The notes beneath the pieces were generated by a model. The model ran no database searches. It saw only the letters and a program-made list of their open reading frames with translations, and had not been told where the DNA came from. Below are positions 1 to 6,954 of a DNA stretch of 14,328 bases, piece after piece. A program made the position numbers and the translations under genes. Source of the DNA: Solirubrobacterales bacterium (GTDB lineage Bacteria; Actinomycetota; Thermoleophilia; Solirubrobacterales; Solirubrobacteraceae); contig JAFAZB010000014.1 of the NCBI GenBank assembly GCA_019240015.1, positions 1-14,328 of the forward strand, given 5' to 3'. Within the stretch, counting starts at the first letter, position 1. Each line of letters begins with the position of its first letter.

Positions 1-654
<654 letters not shown>

Positions 655-657
655 GAA

Positions 658-727
658 GCCCGCGCCGCATGCGGCGCGGGCCGCGGGCGCGCATGCGCGC
701 CCGCGCGGGGCGGCGCATGCGCCGCCC
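658..727. terminator. Three phased GCATGC-centred palindromes, probable bidirectional terminator
   Basis: There are three perfect palindromes, each centred on GCATGC: 658-681 (24 bp), 682-705 (24 bp) and 708-727 (20 bp). Their centres lie at 669.5, 693.5 and 717.5, exactly 24 bp apart. They fill the gap between two convergent genes, 3 bp after the acyl-CoA dehydrogenase stop and 7 bp after the permease stop. Each could form a very stable GC hairpin in either transcript. There is no T-tract, so the terminator role is inferred from position and stem strength. A protein-binding array or a dispersed palindromic repeat are alternatives. Confidence 0.6.
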
Positions 728-734
728 GTACACG

Positions 735-1643
735 CTATTCGGTGCGGCTGAACTCCCAGATCGCCACGGCCAGCATCACCAGCCCCAGCGCCACGATCAC
801 GCCCGCCTCGAGCAGCGCGGGCACGTGCCAGCCCCACCAGGTGATCCCGGGATCGAGCGCCCGGCGCGCGGCCGGCGAGATCGTCAGGTGGCTGAACACC
901 AGCCGGCGCATCGGGTCGACCGCGTAGGTGAGCGGGTCGAGCCGGTTCAGGACGGTCAGCCAGCCGGGCAGCCCCGAGGCCGGGAACAGCGCGCCCGAGG
1001 TGAAGAACATCGGCATCACGACCATCTGCATCACGCCCATGAACGACTGCATCTGCTTGATGCGCACCGCGACCATCACCCCGAAGGCGGTAATCGCGAA
1101 CGCCAACAGCAGCTGCAGCCCGAACACGCCGAGGATCAGCACCGGGTCGTAGGGGACGTGCACCAGCCCCGCCAGGCAGATCACGATCACGCCCTGGATG
1201 CCGGCCACCGTGGCCCCGCCGAGGCACTTCCCGATCACGATCGAGCTGCGGCGGACCGGCGCCACCATCATCTCGCGCAGGAACCCGAACTCCCTGTCCC
1301 ACACGATCGAGGCTGCCGAGAACATCGCGGTGAACATCACCGCGATGCAAAGGATCCCGGGGTAGATGAAGGTCTTCAGGCTGACGCCGTGGGTGCCCGC
1401 GCTCGAGAGCCGTTGCAGGCCGCTGCCCAGCACGAACAGGAACAGCAGCGGCTGCACCAGCGTGGTGACCATCCGCATCCGGTCCGCGCGGAAGCGAATC
1501 AGCTCGCGCCGCCACACGATCCTGATCGCGCGCAGCTCGGAGGTCAGGGTCCGCTTGGGAACGCTGACCCTGACGATCTCGCGCGGGGCCGGGGCGGGCG
1601 CCGCTCCCGGCGCGGTGTGCTCGGCTGTGGTGGTGGTGCTCAT
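735..1643 (-). CDS. ABC-2 type transporter permease (DrrB-like)
   Basis: This 302-residue integral membrane protein is the permease partner of the ATPase encoded just upstream. It has a cytoplasmic Ala/Pro-rich N-terminus of about 50 residues. About six hydrophobic segments follow, near residues 58-76, 92-113, 143-165, 168-190, 203-222 and 277-297. The ABC-2 family block WDREFGFLREMMVAPVRRSS (residues 115-134) lies in the cytoplasmic loop. This arrangement is typical of DrrB/daunorubicin-resistance-type exporters of drugs, lipids or polyketides. The ATG was chosen because it overlaps the ATPase stop as ATGA (1640-1643) and has a GGAGGG-like site about 5 bases upstream. The frame also runs open further upstream inside the ATPase gene, but that stretch has no membrane-protein character. 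The substrate is unknown; control by a PadR-type regulator is consistent with drug or toxic-compound efflux. Confidence 0.93.
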   Translation of the reverse strand: MSTTTTAEHTAPGAAPAPAPREIVRVSVPKRTLTSELRAIRIVWRRELIRFRADRMRMVTTLVQPLLFLFVLGSGLQRLSSAGTHGVSLKTFIYPGILCIAVMFTAMFSAASIVWDREFGFLREMMVAPVRRSSIVIGKCLGGATVAGIQGVIVICLAGLVHVPYDPVLILGVFGLQLLLAFAITAFGVMVAVRIKQMQSFMGVMQMVVMPMFFTSGALFPASGLPGWLTVLNRLDPLTYAVDPMRRLVFSHLTISPAARRALDPGITWWGWHVPALLEAGVIVALGLVMLAVAIWEFSRTE

Positions 1644-2698
1644 CGCCTCCCTCCGGTCATCATCTGCATCATCACCCTGTTGCGATGCTTGGCCTGGTCC
1701 TCCTCGGCGTCGCGGATCGTGGTGCCGGTGTAGGACATGAACACGTCGTCGAGCGTCGGTCGGGAGACGCTGACCGCGCGGATCGGCATCCCGAGCTCCG
1801 CGAACAGCCGCGGCACGAACTCCTCGCCGCTGGGAATCGAGAACGTGACCGCGCCCTCGGCGACCCCGGCTTCGACGCCGAAGCGCTCGTCCAGCGCCGC
1901 GATCGCCGCCTGGTCGTCGTCGGTGTGGATCGCGACCCGGTCGCCACCGACCTGCGCCTTGAGCGTCGCGGGGGCGTCGAGCGCCACGATCTGGCCGTGG
2001 TCCATGATCGCGATCCGGTCGCACCACTCGGCCTCGTCCATGTAGTGGGTGGTCATGAAGATCGTGATCTCCTCGCGCTCCTTGAGCTCGCGGATGTAGG
2101 TCCAGATCGAGCGGCGGGTCTGGGGGTCGAGCCCGATCGTGGGCTCGTCGAGGAACAGCACCCGCGGCGAGTGCATCAGCCCGCGCGCGATCTCGAGGCG
2201 CCGGCGCATGCCCCCCGAGAAGGTGGCGACGGTGTGGTCCTTGCGGTCCCACAGGCCGACCATCGTCAGCACCTGCTCCATCCTTGCGGGCACCAGCGAG
2301 GACTGCACTCCGTACAGCTCCGCGTGCAGGCGCAGGTTCTGCTCGGCGGTCAGGTAGCCGTCGAGCGTGGGGTCCTGGAACACCAAGCCGATGTTGCGGC
2401 GCACGTCGTCGCGCTCGCGCACGACGTCGTGGCCGGCCACGGTCGCCGAGCCCGCGCTCGGCTTCACGAGCGTGCAGAGCATGTTGATCGTGGTGGTCTT
2501 GCCGGCCCCGTTGGGGCCCAGAAACCCGAACACCTCGCCGGTGGCGACCTCGAACTCGACCCCCCGGACCGCCTTCACCTCGCCGAAGTTCTTGGCAAGC
2601 CCGTTGACCGCGATCGCGGCGGTGGGGGTTGCGGGGGGCGCGGCGCCGTCTCTGGTGGTCGTGGCCATCGGTTCGCTTGAGGTTACGAGGTCAGGCAT
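1640..2698 (-). CDS. ABC transporter ATP-binding protein (DrrA-like)
   Basis: This 352-residue ATPase powers the adjacent ABC-2 permease. Walker A is GPNGAGKTT at residues 61-69, the Q-loop is VFQDP near 107-111 and the signature is FSGGMRRR from 160. Walker B is LFLDEP at 181-186, the D-loop is IGLD, and the switch His is in MTTHYMDEAE at 218. A C-terminal extension of about 110 residues (from about 240) containing VSRPTLDDVFMSYTG is characteristic of the DrrA/daunorubicin-resistance ATPase group. The start at 2698 overlaps the upstream PadR stop by 8 bp and has GAGGA about 8 bases upstream. An internal ATG at 2668 has no visible ribosome site. The 3' end overlaps the permease start by 4 bp, so PadR, ATPase and permease are probably translationally coupled. 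The tail is rich in Met and Arg, possibly because the coding sequence carries the next gene's ribosome site. Confidence 0.95.
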   Translation of the reverse strand: MPDLVTSSEPMATTTRDGAAPPATPTAAIAVNGLAKNFGEVKAVRGVEFEVATGEVFGFLGPNGAGKTTTINMLCTLVKPSAGSATVAGHDVVRERDDVRRNIGLVFQDPTLDGYLTAEQNLRLHAELYGVQSSLVPARMEQVLTMVGLWDRKDHTVATFSGGMRRRLEIARGLMHSPRVLFLDEPTIGLDPQTRRSIWTYIRELKEREEITIFMTTHYMDEAEWCDRIAIMDHGQIVALDAPATLKAQVGGDRVAIHTDDDQAAIAALDERFGVEAGVAEGAVTFSIPSGEEFVPRLFAELGMPIRAVSVSRPTLDDVFMSYTGTTIRDAEEDQAKHRNRVMMQMMTGGRR

Positions 2699-3272
2699 CT
2701 CTGTCGTCCTCGGCGAGGATGCGGTACAGCGCCCGCCGGGTTTCGTCGAGCAGCTCCGTGGCGCGCCGCACCTGGTGCTCGTCGCCGGCGCGGGCCACCT
2801 GCGTGACCGCGATCACCACACCTCGGATCAGGCCACGCAGGTCGGAGAAGCCACGGTCGTCGTCGATCTCCCATGGTGCGCTCTGCTTGCGGTGCTCCTC
2901 CAGCCGCTCGCGCCCCTGGTCGGTGATCTCGAAGCGCTTTGCGCCTTCGTGCTCAGCCGTGCGGATCAGGCCCTCGTCCTCGAGCTGCGCGAGCGTCGGG
3001 TAGACCGAACCGGGGCTGGGCCGCCAGCGTCCCCCGCTGCGCTGCTCGATCTCCTGCATCAGCTGGTAGCCGTTGCGGGGCTCCTCGGCCAGCAGCAGCA
3101 GCAGCGCGGTCCTGACCTCGCCGCGCCGCGCCCGGCCACGGCCGCCTCCGAACGGGTGGCCAAAAATCGGCCCGCCGCCGAACGCCCCGGGACCCCCGCG
3201 GGTGTGGTGCAGCGCCGCCATGCGCTCCAGGTCGTCGAAGCGCGCAAATCGTCGTGGTCCTCCTCCGGTCAT
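2691..3272 (-). CDS. PadR-family transcriptional regulator
   Basis: This 193-residue winged-helix repressor probably controls its own operon with the two ABC genes. The PadR winged helix spans about residues 51-127, with the hallmark blocks GEVRTALLLLLAEEPRNGYQ and PSPGSVYPTLAQLEDEGLI. The C-terminal helices (about 128-193) should form the dimer arm. Residues 1-50 are an unusual N-terminal extension rich in Gly, Arg and Phe (FGGGPIFGHPFGGGRGRARR). The ATG at 3272 is preceded by GGAGG with a 6-base spacer. A longer frame reaches 3425, but it crosses the promoter/operator and lacks a ribosome site, so it was rejected. PadR proteins normally repress adjacent efflux genes and release DNA on binding small aromatic or drug-like ligands. 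The ligand here cannot be read from sequence. Confidence 0.93.
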   Translation of the reverse strand: MTGGGPRRFARFDDLERMAALHHTRGGPGAFGGGPIFGHPFGGGRGRARRGEVRTALLLLLAEEPRNGYQLMQEIEQRSGGRWRPSPGSVYPTLAQLEDEGLIRTAEHEGAKRFEITDQGRERLEEHRKQSAPWEIDDDRGFSDLRGLIRGVVIAVTQVARAGDEHQVRRATELLDETRRALYRILAEDDRDA

Positions 3273-3337
3273 CTGAAACCTCCGCTCGTATGGTCGGTCG
3301 GGGATGGGTGTCGCGTGGGTGTCGCACGGTCGTGCGA

Positions 3338-3379
3338 GCGATATGTAGGCGATATATCGCGTTACAGTCGGAGCGTCAA
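3338..3379 (-). promoter_or_regulatory. Promoter and probable PadR operator of the PadR-ABC operon
   Basis: Read leftward, TTGACG (3379-3374) and TATATC (3356-3351) are separated by exactly 17 bp, a good sigma-70-type promoter. The -10 lies inside the perfect 12-bp palindrome GCGATATATCGC (3349-3360). A second half-site GCGATAT lies at 3338-3344, 11 bp from the palindrome's own GCGATAT. This AT-rich motif is conspicuous in very GC-rich DNA. Binding by the PadR protein here would block RNA polymerase. The start would fall near 3345, giving a leader of about 70 nt. The promoter is read from sequence; the operator role is inferred. Confidence 0.65.
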
Positions 3380-3431
3380 GGGGGGCGAGGGCGCGACGGT
3401 TGCTCGTGCATGCCCAGCTCCGCACCTCGCA

Positions 3432-3443
3432 GGGCCCGGGCCC
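3432..3443. repeat. GC palindrome downstream of the M48-like gene
   Basis: The perfect 12-bp palindrome GGGCCCGGGCCC lies about 28 bp after the leftward stop of the metallopeptidase gene and before the PadR promoter. It could act as a weak transcription pause or terminator separating the two leftward units, but there is no T-tract. Nothing else is recognised between 3380 and 3470. Confidence 0.3.
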
Positions 3444-3470
3444 GGCGCTGGTCCGGCGGGGCGAGCGCGC

Positions 3471-4472
3471 TCAGCCTCGCCGCTTGCGGATCCAGTCGGC
3501 GGCCTGCTGGCTCAAGTCGCCCATCTGCGAGCCGAGCGTGGTGACGTTCTCGCCGATCTCCCTGAACAGCGTCCGGAAGCGCTCGGCGTAGAACTCCATC
3601 GCGTCGCTCGCCTCCTCGCGCACGTCGCGGTCGTCGCCGCGGCGGCGGTACTCACCGCGGATGATGCGGTCGTACTCGCCGCTTTGGACCCACTTCATCA
3701 CCTCGGACACGCGCTTGACTGCGTTCGGGTGGGTAGCGCCGATCTCGTGGAAGAAGCGCCGCACGCGGTCGTGGGGATCGTCCCAGCTCTCGTACTCCAT
3801 CGCCTGAGCCATGAACGCGTCGAGGTCGAGCCGCTCGGCGGGCAGCCCGCCGGCCATCACCAGCAGCCCGCGGCAAACGATCCTCGGGTCGCGGACGACC
3901 AGCGTCTCGGCGCGGTCGCAGCTGAGCTCGGCGGCGCGATACCACTCGAGCAGCACCGCCTGGACCGCCCGCAGCGGCAGCCCGAGCAGCAGCGGCAGGT
4001 TGCCCCCGGCGCGCATCAGGATGTCGAGCGCGGTCCGGTAGACCATGTGGTCGGAGAGGATGTGGGCGACCTCGTGGGCGAGCACGGATCGCTGCTCGCC
4101 GGGTCCGAGCCGCTCCAGCAGCGGGCTGCCGAACACCACGATCGGGTTCTGGGAGCCGGCGGCGATCGCCGTCGGGCCGATCGCGTCGGTCACGTACAGG
4201 TCGTAGGTGCGGGGCATGTCGAGGATCCTGCAGACGCCTTCCTGGGCGGCCCACAGGTCGGGCAGCTGGCGCTCGCCGACGCGCACCGAGTTGCTGAGGT
4301 AGAACTGGCGCACGGCCCGCTCGTAGCGGAACTCGATCAGCTTGCGGACCACGGTGTCGAGCATCGGCACCGCCTTGAGCGCCGCCGTGGCCGCGCGATC
4401 GGCCGGGTGCTCGTAGGCCTTGGGCGAGATCTCCGGGAAGGGCTCGAGCGCCTCTGGCAGGGTCTCCGGCAT
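3471..4472 (-). CDS. M48-family-like zinc metallopeptidase, soluble
   Basis: This 333-residue protein has the zinc peptidase motif HEVAH at residues 133-137 and a probable third ligand Glu182 in AAELSCDRAE, the usual M48 (Ste24/HtpX/Oma1) second motif. The N-terminal part (AVPMLDTVVRKLIEFRYER, then YDLYVTDAIGPTAIAAGSQN and VVFGSPLLERL) matches the soluble M48 layout. No N-terminal membrane anchors are seen; only one hydrophobic stretch (about residues 155-175) follows the active site. The C-terminal 100 residues are helical and charged (HDRVRRFFHEIGATHPNAVKRV is the family block near the end of the catalytic domain). It probably acts in protein quality control, but the substrate is unknown. 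The ATG at 4472 has no clear ribosome site. A TACGCT box at 4488-4483 would give a very short leader. Divergent from the SRPBCC gene with a 54-bp gap. Confidence 0.88.
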   Translation of the reverse strand: MPETLPEALEPFPEISPKAYEHPADRAATAALKAVPMLDTVVRKLIEFRYERAVRQFYLSNSVRVGERQLPDLWAAQEGVCRILDMPRTYDLYVTDAIGPTAIAAGSQNPIVVFGSPLLERLGPGEQRSVLAHEVAHILSDHMVYRTALDILMRAGGNLPLLLGLPLRAVQAVLLEWYRAAELSCDRAETLVVRDPRIVCRGLLVMAGGLPAERLDLDAFMAQAMEYESWDDPHDRVRRFFHEIGATHPNAVKRVSEVMKWVQSGEYDRIIRGEYRRRGDDRDVREEASDAMEFYAERFRTLFREIGENVTTLGSQMGDLSQQAADWIRKRRG

Positions 4473-4513
4473 CGCTGAGCAGAGCGTAGTCCCCGTGGGC
4501 GCCCCCCGCGAGC

Positions 4514-4519
4514 GATAAT
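4514..4519 (+). promoter_or_regulatory. -10 box of a probable leaderless promoter
   Basis: GATAAT lies exactly 7 bp upstream of the ATG at 4527, so transcription would start on or beside the A of the start codon. No ribosome-binding site precedes this ATG, as expected for a leaderless actinobacterial mRNA. No convincing -35 is visible. Confidence 0.5.
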
Positions 4520-4526
4520 CGACTCA

Positions 4527-4991
4527 ATGCGAGCTGCGGGAGCCGCGCAGATGTTCTCGGGATCTGTCGAGGAGGCCGAGGCCAGCTGGTATGACACCGG
4601 CCGGTGGCATGCTTGGGTCGACGGCCTCGAGCGCGTCTCGGCGGTCGAGGGCGACTGGCCGCGCGCGGGGGCCGAGGTCAGGTGGGAGTCCGGCCCGGCG
4701 GGACGCGGTCGCGTGCGAGAGCGGGTGCTCGAGCACGAGCCACTGGCGGGCCAGACCGTGGAGGTGCAGGACGACTCGATCCGGGGCCGCCAGCGCGTCA
4801 CGTTCACCGCGCGGGGGGACCGCGTGCAGGTGGAGCTGACGCTCGAGTACCGGCTCGAGCGACGTACGCTGCTCACCCCGCTGCTGGACGCGCTGTTCAT
4901 CAGGCGCGCGATCGCCGCCTCGTTGCGTAGCACGCTCGCCCGGTTCGGCGCCGAGCTTGCGTCGGCTCGGGCCGATCGTCGGGTAGCGTAG
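4527..4991 (+). CDS. SRPBCC-fold (START/polyketide cyclase-like) protein
   Basis: This is a 154-residue protein with the sequence character of the SRPBCC/Bet v1-like superfamily, which forms a hydrophobic ligand-binding cavity. Visible elements are an N-terminal beta strand with a helix (EASWYDTGRWHAWVDGL, the 'wall next to a Trp' pattern), a beta-rich middle (GAEVRWESGPAGRGRVRERV, RQRVTFTARGDRVQVELTLEY) and a long C-terminal helix (FIRRAIAASLRSTLARFGAEL). No catalytic residues can be assigned, and ligand and role are unknown. The start at 4527 is favoured by the GATAAT box 7 bp upstream; an internal ATG at 4551 would also keep the fold. The stop is 4 bp before the next gene, so it may be the first gene of the acyl-CoA unit, although the dehydrogenase may also have its own promoter. 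Confidence 0.82.
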   Translation: MRAAGAAQMFSGSVEEAEASWYDTGRWHAWVDGLERVSAVEGDWPRAGAEVRWESGPAGRGRVRERVLEHEPLAGQTVEVQDDSIRGRQRVTFTARGDRVQVELTLEYRLERRTLLTPLLDALFIRRAIAASLRSTLARFGAELASARADRRVA

Positions 4992-4995
4992 GGCC

Positions 4996-5847
4996 ATGTT
5001 CGTCTTCAAGGCCGGCGTAGTGGGCGCCGGGACGATGGGTGGCGAGATCGCGCATACGATCGCCAACGCCGAGATCCCGGTGGTGCTCAAGGACGTCGAG
5101 CAGCGGTTCGTCGAGCAGGGGCTCGCGAAGGCACGCTCGTTGTGGCAGGAACGCGTCGACGCCGGCAAGCTCGAGCCGGCCGAGCTCGACCGCAAGCTGG
5201 CGCTGATCTCGGGCGCCACCGACTACCGGGAGTTCGGCGAGGTGGACTTCGTGATCGAGGCCGTGCCGGAGCGGATCGAGCTCAAGCAGGCGGTGTTCTC
5301 GGAGCTCGACGAAGCGACCCCCGGCCACGCGATCCTGGCCTCGAACACCTCGTCGCTGTCGATCACACAGATGGGCGAAGTCACCGGCCGGCCCGAGCAG
5401 GTGGTGGGTTTTCACTTCTTCTACCCGGCCTCGGTGATGCGGCTGATCGAGGTGATCGAGGGCGAGGACACCTCGCTCGAGACCGTCCAGGTCGCGACCA
5501 GCTTTGCGCAGCGGATCCGCAGGCTCCCGATCCGCTGTGCCGAGGCGCCGGGGTTCGTGGTCAACCGGATCCTGAACTCGAGCGTCTCGGAGCTGTGGCG
5601 CTATCAGGAGGAGACCGGGGCGGACATACGGGAGCTCGACCAGCTGATCGCCGAGTCGAAGGCCGCCCCGATGGGGCCGTTCTTCCTCACCGACCTGCTC
5701 GGCCTGGACACGGTGCTGCACGTCGCCGAGCACCTCAAGGACTCCTATGGCAAGCGCTTCTACATCCACAAGCAGATGCGGGCGCTGGTCGCCGCCGGCG
5801 ATCTCGGCGTGAAGACCGGCAGGGGCTTCTATGAGCACCAGAGCTGA
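4996..5847 (+). CDS. 3-hydroxyacyl-CoA dehydrogenase (NAD-binding plus first C-terminal domain)
   Basis: This 283-residue enzyme oxidises 3-hydroxyacyl-CoA to 3-ketoacyl-CoA with NAD. The Rossmann motif GAGTMG is at residues 10-15, and the acidic residue closing the second strand is in VVLKDVE. The substrate block SNTSSLSI contains the catalytic-region Ser (about 119-120). GFHFFYPA gives His140, LIEVIEG gives Glu152 (the His-Glu pair) and APGFVVNRI gives Asn190. The first 3HCDH C-terminal domain runs from about 186 and ends with GVKTGRGFYEHQS. The TGA stop is followed by one codon (GCG) and then an ATG in the same frame, which begins the next protein with a second 3HCDH C-domain. Upstream, TAGCGT (4984-4989) lies 6 bp before the ATG and could serve a leaderless start; no ribosome site is visible. 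Length and motifs are complete for a stand-alone dehydrogenase. Confidence 0.95.
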   Translation: MFVFKAGVVGAGTMGGEIAHTIANAEIPVVLKDVEQRFVEQGLAKARSLWQERVDAGKLEPAELDRKLALISGATDYREFGEVDFVIEAVPERIELKQAVFSELDEATPGHAILASNTSSLSITQMGEVTGRPEQVVGFHFFYPASVMRLIEVIEGEDTSLETVQVATSFAQRIRRLPIRCAEAPGFVVNRILNSSVSELWRYQEETGADIRELDQLIAESKAAPMGPFFLTDLLGLDTVLHVAEHLKDSYGKRFYIHKQMRALVAAGDLGVKTGRGFYEHQS

Positions 5848-5870
5848 GCGATGAGCACCGAAACCGAGCT
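5831..5870 (+). repeat. Imperfect 20-bp tandem repeat at the split between dehydrogenase and hydratase
   Basis: ATGAGCACC occurs at 5831-5839 and again at 5851-5859. The two 20-bp units (5831-5850 and 5851-5870) match at about 15 of 20 positions by eye. The repeat covers the dehydrogenase stop codon and the next gene's start, and its length is not a multiple of three. It could be the trace of a small duplication that produced the present gene boundary. Confidence 0.45.
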
Positions 5871-6954
5871 CGAGACCGCCGAGCTCGTCGACCGCTTCAC
5901 GCTGAAGGCATTCGTGGAGAGCTGTCTGGTGCTGGAGGAGGGGATCGCCTCGGTCAAGGACATCGACCTCGGTCTGATGGCGGGGGCGGGGATCATTCCG
6001 CCGCCGTTCGCGCGGGCCGACCAGGCCGGTCTGGACGAGGTCCTGGACCGGCTCGAGCGCGCCGAGCGCGAGTGGGGCGAGAACTTCGAGCCGCCCACGA
6101 TCCTCCGCCGGCTGGTCGCCCAGGGCCGGCTGGGGGTCAAGACCGGTCAAGGCTTCTTTGCCTACCCCCAGCCCGATCCGGGCTGGGATCAGAAACCCGT
6201 CAAGCTCGAGACCCGTGGGGAGATCGCGATCGCGTGGCTCGACCGGCCCCCCGCCAACTCGATCTCGCCGGAGGTGGTGGAGGCGCTGATCGAGCTGTGG
6301 GCTGCGGTGGTCGAGGCCGGGACGGTCCGGGCGCTGGTGTTCGCGTCCGGCAACCCGATGCTGTTCTGCGCAGGCGCCGACATCAAGGCGTTCACGAAGA
6401 TGGACGCGGCCGGCGGCCGCGAGCTGCTCGACCGCATGCACGCCTGGCTGCGGGAGATGGAGAGCTCGAGCATCGTCACGATCGCCGCCGTCAACGCGGC
6501 GGCGCTCGGCGGCGGCTGCGAGCTGGCGATGGGCTGCGACCTGCGGATCGCCGCGGAGTCGGCGAGCTTCGGCCAGCCCGAGATCAGCCTGGGCATCATC
6601 CCCGGCTTCGGCGGCACCCAGCGGCTGCGCCGCCTGGTGGGCGAGGGCAAGGCGCTCGAGCTGAACCTGGTGGGAGATCCGATCGCGGCCGAGGAGGCCC
6701 TGCAGCTCGGTCTCGCCAACCGCGTGGTCCCCGACCACGAGCTGCTCGACACCGCGCTCGGCTGGGCGCGCAAGCTCGCCGGCCAGGCGCCGCTGGCGGT
6801 CCAGCAGCTCAAGCGGGCCTCGGTCGGCGCCGAGCTGGACGCCGGGATCGAGGCCGAGAAGCAGGCGTTCGCGCGGGCGTTCGGCTCGCAGGACGCGCGC
6901 GAGGGGATCGCGGCGTTCCTCGAGAAGCGCAGCCCGAAGTTCCAGGGTCGGTGA
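5851..6954 (+). CDS. Second 3HCDH C-terminal domain fused to enoyl-CoA hydratase
   Basis: This 367-residue protein has two parts. Residues about 10-105 are a second 3-hydroxyacyl-CoA dehydrogenase C-terminal domain (LVDRFTLKAFVESCLVLEEG, ending GVKTGQGFFAYP) without its own NAD-binding domain. Residues about 115-367 are a crotonase that hydrates 2-enoyl-CoA. The CoA/oxyanion block is FCAGADIKAF (172-181). ALGGGCELAMGCD supplies Glu224 and FGQPEISLGIIPGFGGTQ supplies Glu244, the two catalytic Glu of hydratases. With the preceding gene the order is NAD domain, C-domain, C-domain, hydratase. That is the dehydrogenase-first order of some archaeal bifunctional enzymes and the reverse of classical FadB. 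The ATG lies 3 bp after the previous stop in the same frame with only a weak ribosome site, so translation probably depends on termination-reinitiation. The two polypeptides probably form one complex. The last bases overlap the sirtuin start as GTGA. Confidence 0.92.
   Translation: MSTETELETAELVDRFTLKAFVESCLVLEEGIASVKDIDLGLMAGAGIIPPPFARADQAGLDEVLDRLERAEREWGENFEPPTILRRLVAQGRLGVKTGQGFFAYPQPDPGWDQKPVKLETRGEIAIAWLDRPPANSISPEVVEALIELWAAVVEAGTVRALVFASGNPMLFCAGADIKAFTKMDAAGGRELLDRMHAWLREMESSSIVTIAAVNAAALGGGCELAMGCDLRIAAESASFGQPEISLGIIPGFGGTQRLRRLVGEGKALELNLVGDPIAAEEALQLGLANRVVPDHELLDTALGWARKLAGQAPLAVQQLKRASVGAELDAGIEAEKQAFARAFGSQDAREGIAAFLEKRSPKFQGR

Noticed and set aside
1644..2252. Upstream extension of the permease frame into the ATPase gene
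   Set aside because: The extension is a shadow of the ATPase with Arg/Asp/His-rich composition. The ATG at 1643 has a ribosome site and a 4-bp overlap with the ATPase stop.
2367..4478. A 703-codon rightward open frame across the ATPase, PadR and M48-like genes
   Set aside because: It is antisense to three well-supported genes, its translation is low-complexity and rich in Arg/His/Leu/Val, and it shows no motif. Long shadow frames are expected in very GC-rich DNA.
5840..5860. The TGA between dehydrogenase and hydratase as a selenocysteine codon
   Set aside because: No selenoprotein of this family is known to me, no convincing hairpin follows the TGA, and a start codon lies one codon later. 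Simple termination-reinitiation explains it better.
4900..6738. A 612-codon leftward open frame opposite the dehydrogenase and hydratase
   Set aside because: The sense strand encodes clear catalytic motifs throughout; the antisense translation has no recognisable domain.
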